From the NCBI RefSeq assembly GCF_001949145.1, contig NW_019091494.1, forward strand, positions 226,036-290,035: 64,000 bases of DNA, in the 5' to 3' direction. Position 1 is the first letter of the stretch; every line of letters begins with the position of its first letter. Positions 38,238-50,630 of the stretch are shown in pieces. The translations under genes and the position numbers were made by a program. The DNA is from Acanthaster planci. Taxonomy: Eukaryota; Echinodermata; Asteroidea; Valvatida; Acanthasteridae. Below the pieces are notes generated by a model that searched no databases, had not been told where the DNA came from, and saw only the letters and a list, made by a program, of their open reading frames with translations.

Positions 38238-41200
38238 CAGATTTAATTGCGTAGCAGCTTTTAAAAGTATAATTTGGGTCAATTTTACAGCAGTACTCTG
38301 GTAAGAAGTACTGTTTTGGATGCATTATGTGCTAGTCGTTGCTTCAGCCACATTAAGCAACAATATCAGAAACCAACTTGCTGTGGTTTCAAATGTGCCT
38401 GGAGAGAGAAAAAAAGATGATGCCATTAAGTGCCATTAAGAAAAACACGTGGAATTGCCTTGCAAAGTCTGAAAACAAAAACAAATTTAAAAGTAATGCT
38501 TAGACATTTTTTTAAAATAGATTTATTGGTGCTGTGTACATAGCGTCATTACTGGAGATGAAAAGGAAAGGAAGGAGATAGGGCTATTGATAGTTGTAGA
38601 ACTCGTGTGCACAACAAAGAGAGAAACTCTTGCTGGTTTGAAAGCTGATTAACTCACTCCCTTAGCCCCAACTCTCCTAGTTTCTTTAAAATCCACCGGG
38701 AGGATTATTAAAGGATTGTGTGAGGTTTATATTGCTTGATCACTACATCTGGAAAAAAGAGGGCACTGTTAGGTCCTGACACATTGGAAATTCCTAGCAA
38801 AACTGCATTGCAAGGAGAGGCTGAGCAAGGCCAAAGGCTTTGATGAATGAATGGCGGCCTGGCAATTCCCAGGGTATTAAATTTCATCCTGCACAAGGTA
38901 CAGAAGTTCAGTAGGTATAAATACAAATTTGTGTGTGCACAAACCTTACATGCCTGGTGTAGACCTGTGAACAAGAGGTCCACATCATGCAGGTTGTGAG
39001 AACCTTGGGTGGAAATAGTTTTCCTAGATCAAGAAAAAGGAGTATTTTTACTGAGTTTTCTAAACTACACGAAACAAAGGAATGTCCACAATAGGTAGGT
39101 AACGCCAGGTTGTGTCTGTGGTGAGGCCTTACCGTGTTATGGGGACAATTTCTTCTGTTGGGAAAGTCAGGATCTAATTATTGGGACAAAAATTTGTCTC
39201 CGTAACATTTTTGGTAACCCATAACATCTTTATTTCAACCCATGTGTAATCCCCAAACCCCAATAACAAGTATGGGTGTGCTTTGGGGGGTGGTTTCCTT
39301 TTTTTAAAAATCGTTACATACATTTAGTACAGGTCCTCGACTAGATATTGCTGCTAATGATGAGAATCAGACAAGGCTGAGTGACTTCAATCGCAATCAC
39401 GCAGTACACAAGATTAAACACTGTAAAAGATTCATTGATGCGACCTCATGCCATGCATGGATATGGGGGGGGGGCGGAACGTGTACTGTCGAAGCATGTA
39501 CTCCATACTCAAGCAGCCCTTCACTTGCAAAGAATAGGGAGGCTTATGGGTCCCACGTTCTGACTGGGTATCTGTTGCCCTTTTAGAGGCCATACACTCC
39601 AGTGAAAGTAAGAAATCAGTTACCCTGGATGGCATTAAACGCATTACAGTATGTTGTGTTCCAGCTGTACATGGATTGATTACCATGCATGGTACGTATT
39701 CAACCATTTGCCTTGTCTGACTGGCTTGTCCATTGCTCCTGGAAGAGGGTAGACTGCTCCCCCTCCTCCATTGTTCGAATTTTGAATGGTGACTTGGTAG
39801 GTGGGACCGGATAATGGGCCCTCCTTTCCGTTGCAGACTGCTGAGGGATATTAGTGAACAGAACTCTTTGGAATTCAGAAGCATCAACTGGTGTTTCCCT
39901 GGATACTGGATAGAGACAGGCTGTCTGTTTCAGTTTTTACTGAATGCTTATGTAATTGCCCATAAAAATCGGTGGGACAGGATGTGAAACTTCTGGCAGC
40001 CGGATCCATGCAGGGAAACACTTAAAAACTCTCAGTCAATTGCATCTGCGTGGGAGATTTTGTACTGAAGTGCATGCACTCTGGTCCTATTTGAGTTCGT
40101 AGAACTTTCCAGGGGGCAACATTTTTTTCAAAAGGATGTACGTTCAGCAGCAGAATGGGATTCAAATTCTGTGAAGGCTAGTTTCCAGACAATGGCAGTG
40201 AGCTCAAAGACGGATGCAAGCATGCCAGACAAGGCAGTCGGCGAGTTCTGTCATTGCAATCATGATCCCACCGGTACGTGTACACTGCTGGGGCTTGGTC
40301 GTTTCTAAAGAGTGGGCGTGGTGTTAGTGTTTGCAGTGCATTGTGGGATTGATTGTGTAATGGAGATATGTTGCCGTCTGGTTTTCTACCTGAAAATGAT
40401 CAGTGTACACAGAGGTACAAAGACGCACTTACTTGTTTCTGGGTTGAGGGGACTACACACGTGTTGAAACATAGCAGTTCAGGGTGCACACTGCACATGA
40501 TCAGTAAAGTTAAAACATGGTTCATTTCTGCCAGTTTGTGTCAGGGTTGGACAACAAAATCTACAGATGAAATGTTGTCTGGGGATATGCTTTTGCAAGT
40601 TTGGTCAAGTTTATAATGGTGTCCACCCACCTGGTCATGCCATTGAGTGCACGTGCCCATTGGCTGGATATGCCACTTCGTGCTACTGCTGATTCCATTG
40701 GATGTCACAAGTGGTCTTTGTTGAGGTAGCAACAAGGTTGTACTTGCAAACCGTATTGGAACTGGCACTGGTTTCCCCTGTGAATGAGGAGCTGCTGAAC
40801 TTTTAATACTGTGAAGCATCATCAAGCCAGATGGAATGGGCATTGGTGCCTTGCATTGTCCGCATTCTGCATCTCTTCAAAGCTCTATGAAATGAGATAC
40901 ACCAGACTTTATTATGGAAGTGTTCTTTCCACACTGTGTTTTTATTTCATTTTTATCAGTAACTGAATGGACAGAGATCGTGCTTTTAGAATTTTTCAAG
41001 AAAGGCTTCTGGGTAATAGAACTGGGGGAAACTGGAACTTGGTACCTGCTCCTTTGGTCAGGTATCAGGTAAACAGCCCTAATGTCACTCAATAACTGTG
41101 TTTTGGGCCTTAAATGTGCCACTCTCTCTCCCTTTTTCAGTTGGTTAATATTGAAACCAGGCTCAAGTGTCCCCACTCACCCATACATGTACATGTATTT

Positions 41201-41600
41201 ATAATGCTGGGTTTTATTAAAGATATGCTGTACTTCATTCCTTCATTTTTTAAAATTGTGGGTGAGATTTTGTGTGGGGGGGGGGGGTTTGGGGGGCGGA
41301 AACCTTGTTGATGATCAACAAAAGAGTTTTGCAGATTTTGGAAATTAAGATTGCACTTGAGTTGTTATTGAATTTAAATGAGTATCTGCTTGCTTGGTTC
41401 CTCTGGGATGTTTGTTTTTACTTTGATGCACAGTGGTTGAGTGGACATGGATGAAAAGTTACATTCAGACATTGTGCACTGAAGTCTGAAGGCCATACCA
41501 ACTACAAGTTGCCTCAGCGATGTACTTCCAGATCTTATCGTTGTTCTGGACTGTCATCACTGAAATAAAAACCACAAAAAAACTGAATCCCATTCATAGA
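38238..41600 (+). other. 3' UTR and downstream of the reductase gene
   Basis: No further coding exon is seen after the stop at 38237. The first clear AATAAA on the plus strand is at 41574-41579; weaker ATTAAA forms lie nearer. The 3' end of the transcript cannot be fixed from sequence. Short ORFs here have no recognisable domain. Confidence 0.4.
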
Positions 41601-44042
41601 TTACGATTAAAAAAGGTTTTTGTGTACATGTGATGGGGATTTTGTAGTTGGTTAAACACGATTTACACAGTCTACTACAGCAATATGCAAATATCTATAC
41701 GCTCACCCTCATAATCTGCCCATGCCGTGATTTGCCAATGTTTCAACCTCATTCCCAGACTAAAAGTCTTCATCCTTGGGATACTTTCTTGTCTTGTTAT
41801 ACTGACTAGTCTGCTTAGAATTCAGTAGCTTGCATTATTTACTCCTTGGTAAAACTCCATTTTAAAGGCATTATTATTATGTATTGTATATTTCTTCCAT
41901 TTATTCAGTTATTATTTAATAATTATGAAACGATTGCATTTTTGTATCTTTTATGTTTAAGGAAAATTTGAAATAATGTGGATGTGGTTTTAATAAGTAC
42001 TTGCAAAAGTTGTTGAATTTGTTTTGGAAACAAATCAATTTTGTACTCCTCCTGTCTTCTTGATGAAGATAGTGGCAATTTCTGACCAATTTTGTAAATG
42101 CGAGAAATGTCCATCTTTTTGAAATGGCATCTTTTTTTACTTGTTTAAAAACGAACTATGCACGGCAGTATTGTTGTAACCTCTGGTGCCCGGTTTTGTA
42201 TGCATTCGGGAGATATTTTGCAAGATTCCAACCACTTGGTACCAAATAAAGAGCCTACAATCAAATTTGTAATTCCTGCTAATCTGCCAAGTGCTCGCAG
42301 GAATTTGCATTTCTTGCATGTATTCCATCTTGCCCATGTAACTCTGTGTAAATGTGTCGTTATAATTAGTGTCGTCAAGGTGTCAGTCCTTACTACCGTT
42401 CTACGAAAATACTAGCCGCTTTTCTCTGTGTTGGACTAGAAGCTCTTTGGCTTCTTGGCTATGTAGTTCTGCGCTTGTTTGAGCAGATTACTGGAATTGG
42501 TTAGACTACAAATACATATTCAAAAATGCACACAAAAGAAATGAAGTTCATTGTCCAGTTCCTTTCTTGGTTGTATTTGTGTTATTGGAGCAGTCTGCTA
42601 GATGTAATGTAAGTCAAGTTGGTGCTCTGGAATTGGAGGAAGCAACGAGTTTCATCTGTTTTTTTCGTTTGTTTGAATGCTTCGACTGGGTGTTATTATT
42701 TCACGTTTGCGTTCACAGTGTCTATAACACTGCTCAGAGAGTTCACGTCTAAACACTTGTATACCTTTTGTAATTCTATTACTTTTTATAACTGTATTTT
42801 ATTGAATGAAAAATATTAATATTGGAATACATTGAATAATGCAAGTAATATTTTGCACCTATCGCATTTTTTTTATTCAGAAGTATCTTACTAGATATAA
42901 ACAGAACGTAAATATTAAAGTATCCCCGGCAGCCATACAAACGTATTGTAGCATAACGACGAGGATTCCTCATAAAATTAAATGGAGTAGTTTTACGCTG
43001 AAAATGTTAAAACGTTGCCCACTCAATTCAGCATTAAACATTTATCAGTATAATACGAGTGTTTTTGGTTACTGGAAGAATGTTGGACGAACACGGAAGT
43101 GCATTGTCTGGAGTTATGCGATTTTCATTGGTGAGAAAATTAATGACAGCCCTGTAAAGGAATCTTTATGTGTTGTACTTGTGCTAAGATGTATTTGCAT
43201 GCATTCTGGTCTGGAATATTAAACGTCTGCATTGCTAAAGTTTGCTGCGACTCTCTTTTTTCCCCCTTGAGTCAAGTTGAAGAGGTCATTGAAGGGCTTA
43301 CTGACGTAAGCACATTTATGGAATCTTTCCAATTTGTATGTTTTTCTAATCAGTGATTAGTTTACTTAGTTAAATAGTTTTTATCCCTTGCCAATTTCTT
43401 CTAAAAATTGTTCAGTTTAACACTAGATCCATTCAAATTTTCCATTGAAATATCCGATTGCAAAAGTGACATTTGACTTTGGTTCTATTGGAATTTTTTC
43501 GAGAAACAGGTCTAATCTTTTCAATCATTCAAATTTGTCGAAGCCTCGGGGAGTTGTTTATCAAAAACTAATTGAATCAACCGGCAAACAGTTAAAACAT
43601 GCTCCCATTCAAATTCGTTCACGTGGCATGCATGAATGTAATGCGTTATGTACGGTATATTCCGAGGGGGGAAATTCTAGTGCATTAATTCGCCCAACCG
43701 TTGTTAACATTTCATTTTAAATAAAATAGTTACAGAGAATTCACCACTTGTGCACACAATCACAAGAAGATATCCTGCCTATGTTTCATGTTTCAGAAAG
43801 CCCTATAATGATAGAGCTGATATATACAGGCCTGTATCATACGGAACATGGAGGTAATTACAGGGTCCCCCCACAAAAAAACGCAACCTAATTAAAATTG
43901 AATTTTCCCCCAAACTAGCGTAGCGCCAGGAATCGTTGTCTTCTCTTCAAATCAAAGCTTAGAATGTAATCTTTTCAAACCCAAAGACCTGATTTAAATC
44001 CATGATGTGTTGAGGAGATAATTTCGATGATGTAAGACAACT

Positions 44043-44124
44043 GCATGCTTTGTTGTTCTGTCCAATGAGACGGAATGTTTCGTTGCATGCTTCGTTGTTC
44101 TGTCCAATAAGACGGAATGTTTAC
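44043..44124. repeat. 42-bp tandem duplication
   Basis: Two adjacent copies of a 42-bp unit starting GCATGCTT and containing CTGTCCAAT and GACGGAATGTTT (44043-44084 and 44085-44124) differ at a few bases. Confidence 0.75.
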
Positions 44125-44589
44125 GCCATTTAACATCCTACATGACCAGATCGTTGGATAGATTCACATAGAATGAGGATACTGAGCTGATCCACAGATG
44201 TGTTGTGTTACGCACAAACCTCTTATTTTTCCACCAACACGCACAGGATCCGGAACTGGTCCAGAGTGGTTAATGTTACAAAAGTAAATAAGATCGGCAC
44301 ATTGTTATAAATATTAAGGTAATCTGCACAAGTTAATGAACTTTCTTCTGAAGCAAACTTATCAAACTCTGAAAGTGCAAAGTTAAATTTCCGCTGCCTT
44401 CTGAGATGAACTTCTAACTTTATCAAGTTTAGGATTAGAAACAAATTCCAATTAACTATAAACTCAGTTGTGTATATGATATTTAAGGTTGTGAATTCAC
44501 TGATTGCATTCACTTCCGAGCGTAAACCTCTTTTGGATAGAACAAAAAAACTGAGTTGTATTACATAATTGACAATATCCATAAAGAGA

Positions 44590-44905
44590 AACCGGTACAT
44601 AAAATGTTCTGTAAAAAGAAATCTGTGAATGAAAAATCCATAAACTGTAATCCGTTAATGCGAGAATTCCTACATGAAAATTTGTGAATTAAAACATTCT
44701 GTAAATAGAAATCCGTAAATTAACAGGTTTTCGTTTACAGACCTTTTTTGTCTGTATTTTTACGGATGTCATTTTTGGTAATTCCGTTAAAATACGGTGT
44801 TTTACGTAGAATACGTTTTCCGTGAAATTACGGAAATGTTCCTGAAATTTTGCTGCCGAGACTTTTTCTGTAAAATAACGGAAATGTTTTTACAGTGTAT
44901 CTCCG
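44590..44905. repeat. CTGTAAA/TCCGTAAA degenerate repeat element
   Basis: Many variants of CTGTAAA, TCCGTAAA and their complements TTTACAG and TTACGGA occur in about 300 bp, ending near TTTTTACAGTGTA. This resembles MITEs with CACTGTAAAAA termini, but a matching left end is not clear. Confidence 0.45.
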
Positions 44906-46715
44906 CAGAGCAATACGAGCTTCGAATAAATCTTACTTTGAGTAGAAAACACTGTAAACTTGAACACGTAAACGGCATGAATAAAAACCATAGTCAACTT
45001 TTCGTATTTTGTGAATAATAAACAACCGATTGCTTATAGTGTAAAAAATGCCGCATGAAATAAAGTTTTTTTTCTGATTCGATGAAATTAAGCGTCAATC
45101 GGCACAACAACACTACTGTCTTGCGGTGACCGATCACCACCTCCCCTTGAAACTACATGTTGTAAAGACTATAATCCGGCAACGATCATAATGTCTTGTT
45201 GCACGAAACGTTGCCTGCGTTAAAGTAATCATCTGAAGCCCATTTCTGACAGGAAAAAAACACTCTGATGTCAGAATTTGCTCAGCATTTTAAATTTACC
45301 CGAAACTACAGGCCCAAGCAAGAAGAAAACGGAAAAACGCTCGTACTTCACGTTTCCAGCTTGGTTGTAAGATTTGTCGAAAACTAAGCCCTATGGGAAT
45401 GCATTTCATCAGGTTGATCGGGTAAAAAACAGCACGCAACAGAGGGGTCTTTTGGATATCCCTGATGTACAGAGTGAGCGTCACAGCTTGCACTGCATTC
45501 TACATCAACCTTTGACAACGTTTATGAACTATGACAGAGGTCGAGTTCATGCATGACAGTGGGCGTATTATCATAAAACATAACCAGATCATAACAAGAA
45601 ACGGCCGCCATTTGCCACCGCGACGTAGGCCTACGTGCAATTTACATTATGCGCGGGCTCGAGGATAATGTGCATATATCAATACGCTGGGCTTGCAACC
45701 TCTAGCTGTCGCGCATGCAGCACGAATGCCGCACCCAGGCTGGCTGTGCGCGGTCCGGAAGACGTGCTGTGGGAAATGATTCAAGATATCCGTTTTGAGT
45801 CGGTGATATATTAAGGTATGTGCATTACCTATATTTCCCTCAGTTTCCTGAGAGGATGGTCGAGGGATATGCCGATAACATGAGTGTTTGCCGACCCGGA
45901 ACTGGAGGACATTTGCAGGAAATTGTTCGAAGCGAGGCCGAGATGCCAGATATACATGTAGATGAGGCTGACTGAATTTATTATTCACGGTCCTGCCAAA
46001 ACCATTTTGTGACAATCCTGTAAATATTCCAGTGCACATTTCATAGAATAGTATTCTTTCCGCTTTAACAGTGTAAAGCGAGTAGAATGACAGGTTTGTT
46101 AATTTCAGGCCTACTAGGCCTATTCAAAACATTCGTATGTAAAAACATACATGTAATATTTGCCATTGTGAGATATAATATACTGCAAGGGTTAGTTTGT
46201 CTGGACCAACAGCCAACACGTATCCATGTTCGTCATGTGTGAAATCAGACATAAGAATATTTTAGAATATACAGGAGAAAACCTTCATGGGGACCTTTTT
46301 TTAATAAAAAAAATTATTGAAATCACTTTACCTTTACACGATTCAAAAACTGCAGATCGATGGGGGGTGCCACGGGGACCACACCCGAAAATGAGCCAAA
46401 TCTAAGAAGAACGAATACTAATTTTAATGACAGACTTCCATTTGTGGTGTTTGTTTCATTTCGTTTTCTTAAAAAAGCGCGCTAAAAAACCGAATTAAGC
46501 CTTGTCCCTCAGAAAGGTCAACAAGGTTACATGAAACAAATTCCATTTTTTTTATCCCCTCAAACAAGTCTACCCCCCCCCCCCGACAAATTGGATCCGG
46601 ATCCACTCCTGGGGGTACTCTAACCCTTCAAGTTCAAGCAAGCAGAATTGCTTTTGTAATGGAAGATGAGTCAGCAGTGAGAAGGCTACCTTCAGTAGCA
46701 CTGAGGCTACCAGAT

Positions 46716-47301
46716 NNNNNNNNNNNNNNNNNNNNNNNNNNNNNNNNNNNNNNNNNNNNNNNNNNNNNNNNNNNNNNNNNNNNNNNNNNNNNNNNNNNNN
46801 NNNNNNNNNNNNNNNNNNNNNNNNNNNNNNNNNNNNNNNNNNNNNNNNNNNNNNNNNNNNNNNNNNNNNNNNNNNNNNNNNNNNNNNNNNNNNNNNNNNN
46901 NNNNNNNNNNNNNNNNNNNNNNNNNNNNNNNNNNNNNNNNNNNNNNNNNNNNNNNNNNNNNNNNNNNNNNNNNNNNNNNNNNNNNNNNNNNNNNNNNNNN
47001 NNNNNNNNNNNNNNNNNNNNNNNNNNNNNNNNNNNNNNNNNNNNNNNNNNNNNNNNNNNNNNNNNNNNNNNNNNNNNNNNNNNNNNNNNNNNNNNNNNNN
47101 NNNNNNNNNNNNNNNNNNNNNNNNNNNNNNNNNNNNNNNNNNNNNNNNNNNNNNNNNNNNNNNNNNNNNNNNNNNNNNNNNNNNNNNNNNNNNNNNNNNN
47201 NNNNNNNNNNNNNNNNNNNNNNNNNNNNNNNNNNNNNNNNNNNNNNNNNNNNNNNNNNNNNNNNNNNNNNNNNNNNNNNNNNNNNNNNNNNNNNNNNNNN
47301 N
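46716..47301. other. assembly gap (586 N)
   Basis: A run of N. Any reading frame that crosses it is meaningless. It truncates the left edge of the direct repeat at 47302. Confidence 0.99.
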
Positions 47302-47982
47302 AATATGATCCGACAACAACATCAAATTTAGTGCTTGCGTAGTTGCTTTTACTAGGCTGTGTACCCGAAGTGTTCACGTGCAGTTGTTGCCCTTGTCGAA
47401 CGTATTCTTCTGGACTTCTTTTTGGAATAAATAGCCAAGCTGTTTGTAAGATTTTGTGTTTTGTTTGAATCATTTTTATTCTGGCATTTGTACAAAGGCA
47501 TATTTTATGAGATTTCGCGATCACTCTTTGTGATGAAATAGCGCATTTTGTTCCTAATGAACTAGGCTTTCCAGAATTAGTGAAGATTTTGATGGCCAGT
47601 CTTAGCCAAATTCGTACCTAGTCTTTGAACACTGATGTATTGGACGGAGGAGACTAGAATTACAAACTTTGCATGGATATTAAATGAAACAGTGTGTCAA
47701 AATTTAAAAAGTTTATTTAGGATGGAAAAAGTAGGTCTAATATCAGGGATTTTTCTCTCTCTATTTCCTGGTCACATCGATAGTTTATACTTAATTGCAA
47801 GCAAAAAAATAAAAGTATTGCCAGGATATTACTGGCCCTGCTTGTCTGGCTAAGATGCAGGCAGCAATAAGGCTTTTTTGGAATGTTTTCTATTATTCGT
47901 CAGACGCGGCGGCGACCATCATTGGACGCTTTGAAGTGCCTGAGTTACAACTCCTTCTGTGTCCTTCCTCCATGATTAGAAC
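47302..47982 (+). repeat. diverged ~680-bp direct repeat, copy 1
   Basis: The sequence aligns in the same orientation over its whole length with 57823-58492 (shared blocks include GTTGCTTTTACTAGGCTGTG/GTTGCTTTTGTTAGGCTGTG, CTTAGCCAAATTCGTAC and CTTCCTGGTCAC-like segments). Identity is roughly 75% by eye, with small indels. It starts at the gap edge, so it may be longer. No intact ORF is shared. It could be a dispersed element or a segmental duplication. Confidence 0.8.
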
Positions 47983-49921
47983 GAACGAGCGTCTACACTT
48001 GCGCCAAACGTTGCGTATCCGTGAGAATCGCTCCCAGAGCGAGTTTGACGGCCGAACACAACGCACTCGTGTGTTATGTTGATGGTCAGTTTTTGGTCCG
48101 TGAAAGTGGAACACATGAACGCATCGTGTACGCATCGCACCTCCAAAAACGTACATGTGGAAAGGCGCCTTTAACACTGTAATGGGCTTGGCAACGTTTT
48201 CAATCCACAAAGTATAAGGAGCTCGTGCTCTATACATAATGCATAGGTCTACATAGTACTAACCGATCGGAATAATTAATCAGGAAATGAAACCACAGCG
48301 GTTACAGTCCCATCGTTTCAGTTTCCCAAGCGCATAATAATTTTTTCTCATACCACGTCACGTGTGTCAGATGTAACACGCACGACTCGTGCTGTTTTCA
48401 GACTTGTGTTAGCAGTGGTGTAAATCTGTCCCAGAAATTGGGGATAGGGGGTGAAGAAAGGTGGGGGCAGATGACTTGCCTGACCATGAAAATTTGAAAA
48501 AAGAGGGGGAATGACACCATTTGACTCTATAAACATGGCGATGTTCATGATATTGATGTACAGCTGTATGTTATGCATTTAGAATGGCATTTTTATGGCT
48601 TTTATAAATTCTTTTCTCTTTTTGAGTGATACTGAATGTATTTTACTCGTCGAAAGTCTGAAAATTTGTTTACAATCTGCCTTAGCTTATTGCTCACCAC
48701 AAAAAGGTGGGGGCTGATTCAATAGCCCATCTCACACCTCAAAAGATATTGGGGATATACCCTCCATCCCGATTTAGGCCTATGTTTGTTAGTATTCTCG
48801 GTACTGGATAGTATCACTAACCGAAATTGTATCACAAATTGAACAAAAACACTGCACATGTATTTGGCAAATGAACACGATGTTGCTATCACTTTGCCAA
48901 CATGTTTCCTTGCTAAACGTTAGGTGTTGAATCCTATGAATACTTAATGACACACGCATTTAGTGTTTTAACACAGTTACAAGATGGTGACAAGAAAGTG
49001 TTTGAACGCTAAATACGTGCAGATTTTGCTTTGAGACATAGTAAAATTGTTTAGTGATGTATCACTTGTCATGGTTTAATTAAAAGGTCTAGCCGATAAC
49101 ATTGCACTTCTCTACAATCATAAATCAACCGATAATGGATCAGTATGGGGAGAAGGTGTGAATGTTACAGATTGATTAAAGTCGATATTTACGTTCCACT
49201 GCGCAATAACGTTGCTGCACACAATAAAAAAAGCTCTGAAATTAATGAATGACTCAATGGGTTGATAATGGTGTTCATCACAGTTTTCCTTATAGATTCA
49301 CCAATATGACCCCAACCAAGATTGTAAGTGTGTCATTTCCATACGGACTAGGATGACGTGGAAATGAAGGAAGGCCGTACATTTCAAATTGGTATTTCAC
49401 CCTAAAGTGATATAGAAATACATGTAGAGTTTAAATGTGCAAATGGTCGTCACATTTCGGTTCTACTGCATTACATAAAAGAAAGTTGCTGCTTGATACC
49501 TCCTGTCTAGAATGACAAATGTCGGAGAGGGGCGTGTTATGAAAGGAGTGGCTGAGGAATATTTTGCACTGTGGGACGTTCGGGTGTTACTCGGAAATAC
49601 GATGATGCTATTGCCTGCATGATAATCTCAATTTGATTCGTGCGGGTTTAATACCATTTGATAGGAGAGTCATGGGGGCCGAAACGATTGTGTTTCGTTG
49701 TTTATTCAAAGGGTTTACAGGCGTTAATTTACCCTGTTCTCGTCAGTCACTGATGGAGATCCACGTTCGACTGTTACGCTCTGCTTATTACATGGTATCA
49801 AAACTGAGCCATGGAATGTTTCTACAGCACAGTGGATGAGGAAGCCGCACGCGATGCCCATCTTTGGGGAAGAATAAATTGTTGGAACACACTGAAGCTT
49901 TAAATTTCACAATACAAGCGA
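47983..49921. other. intergenic, nothing recognised
   Basis: No open frame with a domain, no RNA gene and no clear repeat was seen upstream of the hairpin at 49922. Confidence 0.4.
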
Positions 49922-50073
49922 TTCATAAAAGAGCGCCTCCAAGAGTTTGCAACGCGTTGAACAATCAGAGTGCGAAATCTGTTGACCCTTTCCAAACGCA
50001 CATTGGGTCGACAGATTTCGCGCACTGTGATTGGTCAAAGCGTTGCAAACTCGTGGAGGCGCACTATTGTGAA
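49922..50073. mobile_element. fold-back (hairpin) element upstream of the NLR-like gene
   Basis: The left arm (about 49922-49988) is the near-perfect reverse complement of the right arm (about 50005-50073), with a 16-nt loop. The best-matched core runs from GCGCCTCC (49933) to GTTGACCC (49988), pairing with GGGTCGAC (50005) to GGAGGCGC (50062). It includes ATTGGTCAAAGCG/CGTTGAACAAT and GAAATCTG/CAGATTTC pairs. Such structures are typical of fold-back MITEs. Confidence 0.75.
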
Positions 50074-50630
50074 CCACGCGTAGGGTATGAATTTTTCACA
50101 AGCAAGAACCTTCAATCACACAGCGACGTCCCTGCCAGGGCAAAACCACCATTACCAATCCCCTCTTGCCAATTGGTTAGCACACACAATTTTGGTTAAC
50201 TCTGCCGTTGTTCATTTTCACATGCATGCTCCAAACTATACTATGTCAATGAGGCATGGTGAAGTTGTGATGTGCTTACAGGACTGGTGTTCGTTAGGCC
50301 AGCAGTCCAATACAAAGGGTAAACGGCGGCAAATTGGCAGATCCTAAGGAAGCCCCGAAAACCCTTGCAGCAAGCAGTCGCAGAATAAAGAGACAAAAGA
50401 AGTTGCTGTTTCAGTCCATTGTGAAACTGTAAATGATTATAGGGGGATGGAGCTTGTTGAACATTTTCAAAATGTAAGAAGTTCAGTGTCGAATAATGCA
50501 GTAGCCAGTGGATAAAGATAAAACTTGGTACTAGACCTCCACGAGGGAGACAATTCTTTCATTTGTTCCTTATCCTTATGTTGTCACAGTGTTCTGAACA
50601 AAACCAACCACGACGATTCCGACACGAAAC

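Larger units (their letters stand above)
41601..46715. other. intergenic, no confident gene
   Basis: AT-rich sequence with AATAAA motifs at 42245 and 43720. Open frames of 60-130 codons occur (42839-43222 and 43445-43720 plus; 44223-44600 and 45647-46039 minus), but none shows a domain, splice-phase partners or a recognisable motif. Two small repeats are listed separately. Confidence 0.4.

Noticed and set aside
37706-38325. Long minus-strand frames (155 and 171 codons) opposite the reductase tail
   Set aside because: They are antisense shadows of the low-complexity Glu/Lys/Ala coding sequence, with Ser/Leu/Pro-only composition and no domain or splice partner.
42839-43720. Plus-strand ORFs of 127 and 91 codons
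   Set aside because: AT-rich composition and no recognisable domain; no exon partners found.
44223-44600. 125-codon minus-strand ORF with hydrophobic stretches
   Set aside because: No recognised motif, no neighbouring exons in phase, AT-rich context in which such frames arise by chance.
45647-46039. 130-codon minus-strand ORF
   Set aside because: No domain, no support from splice sites or repeats of known coding elements.
46570-47524. Frames of 227-296 codons spanning 46570-47524
   Set aside because: They consist mostly of N from the assembly gap.
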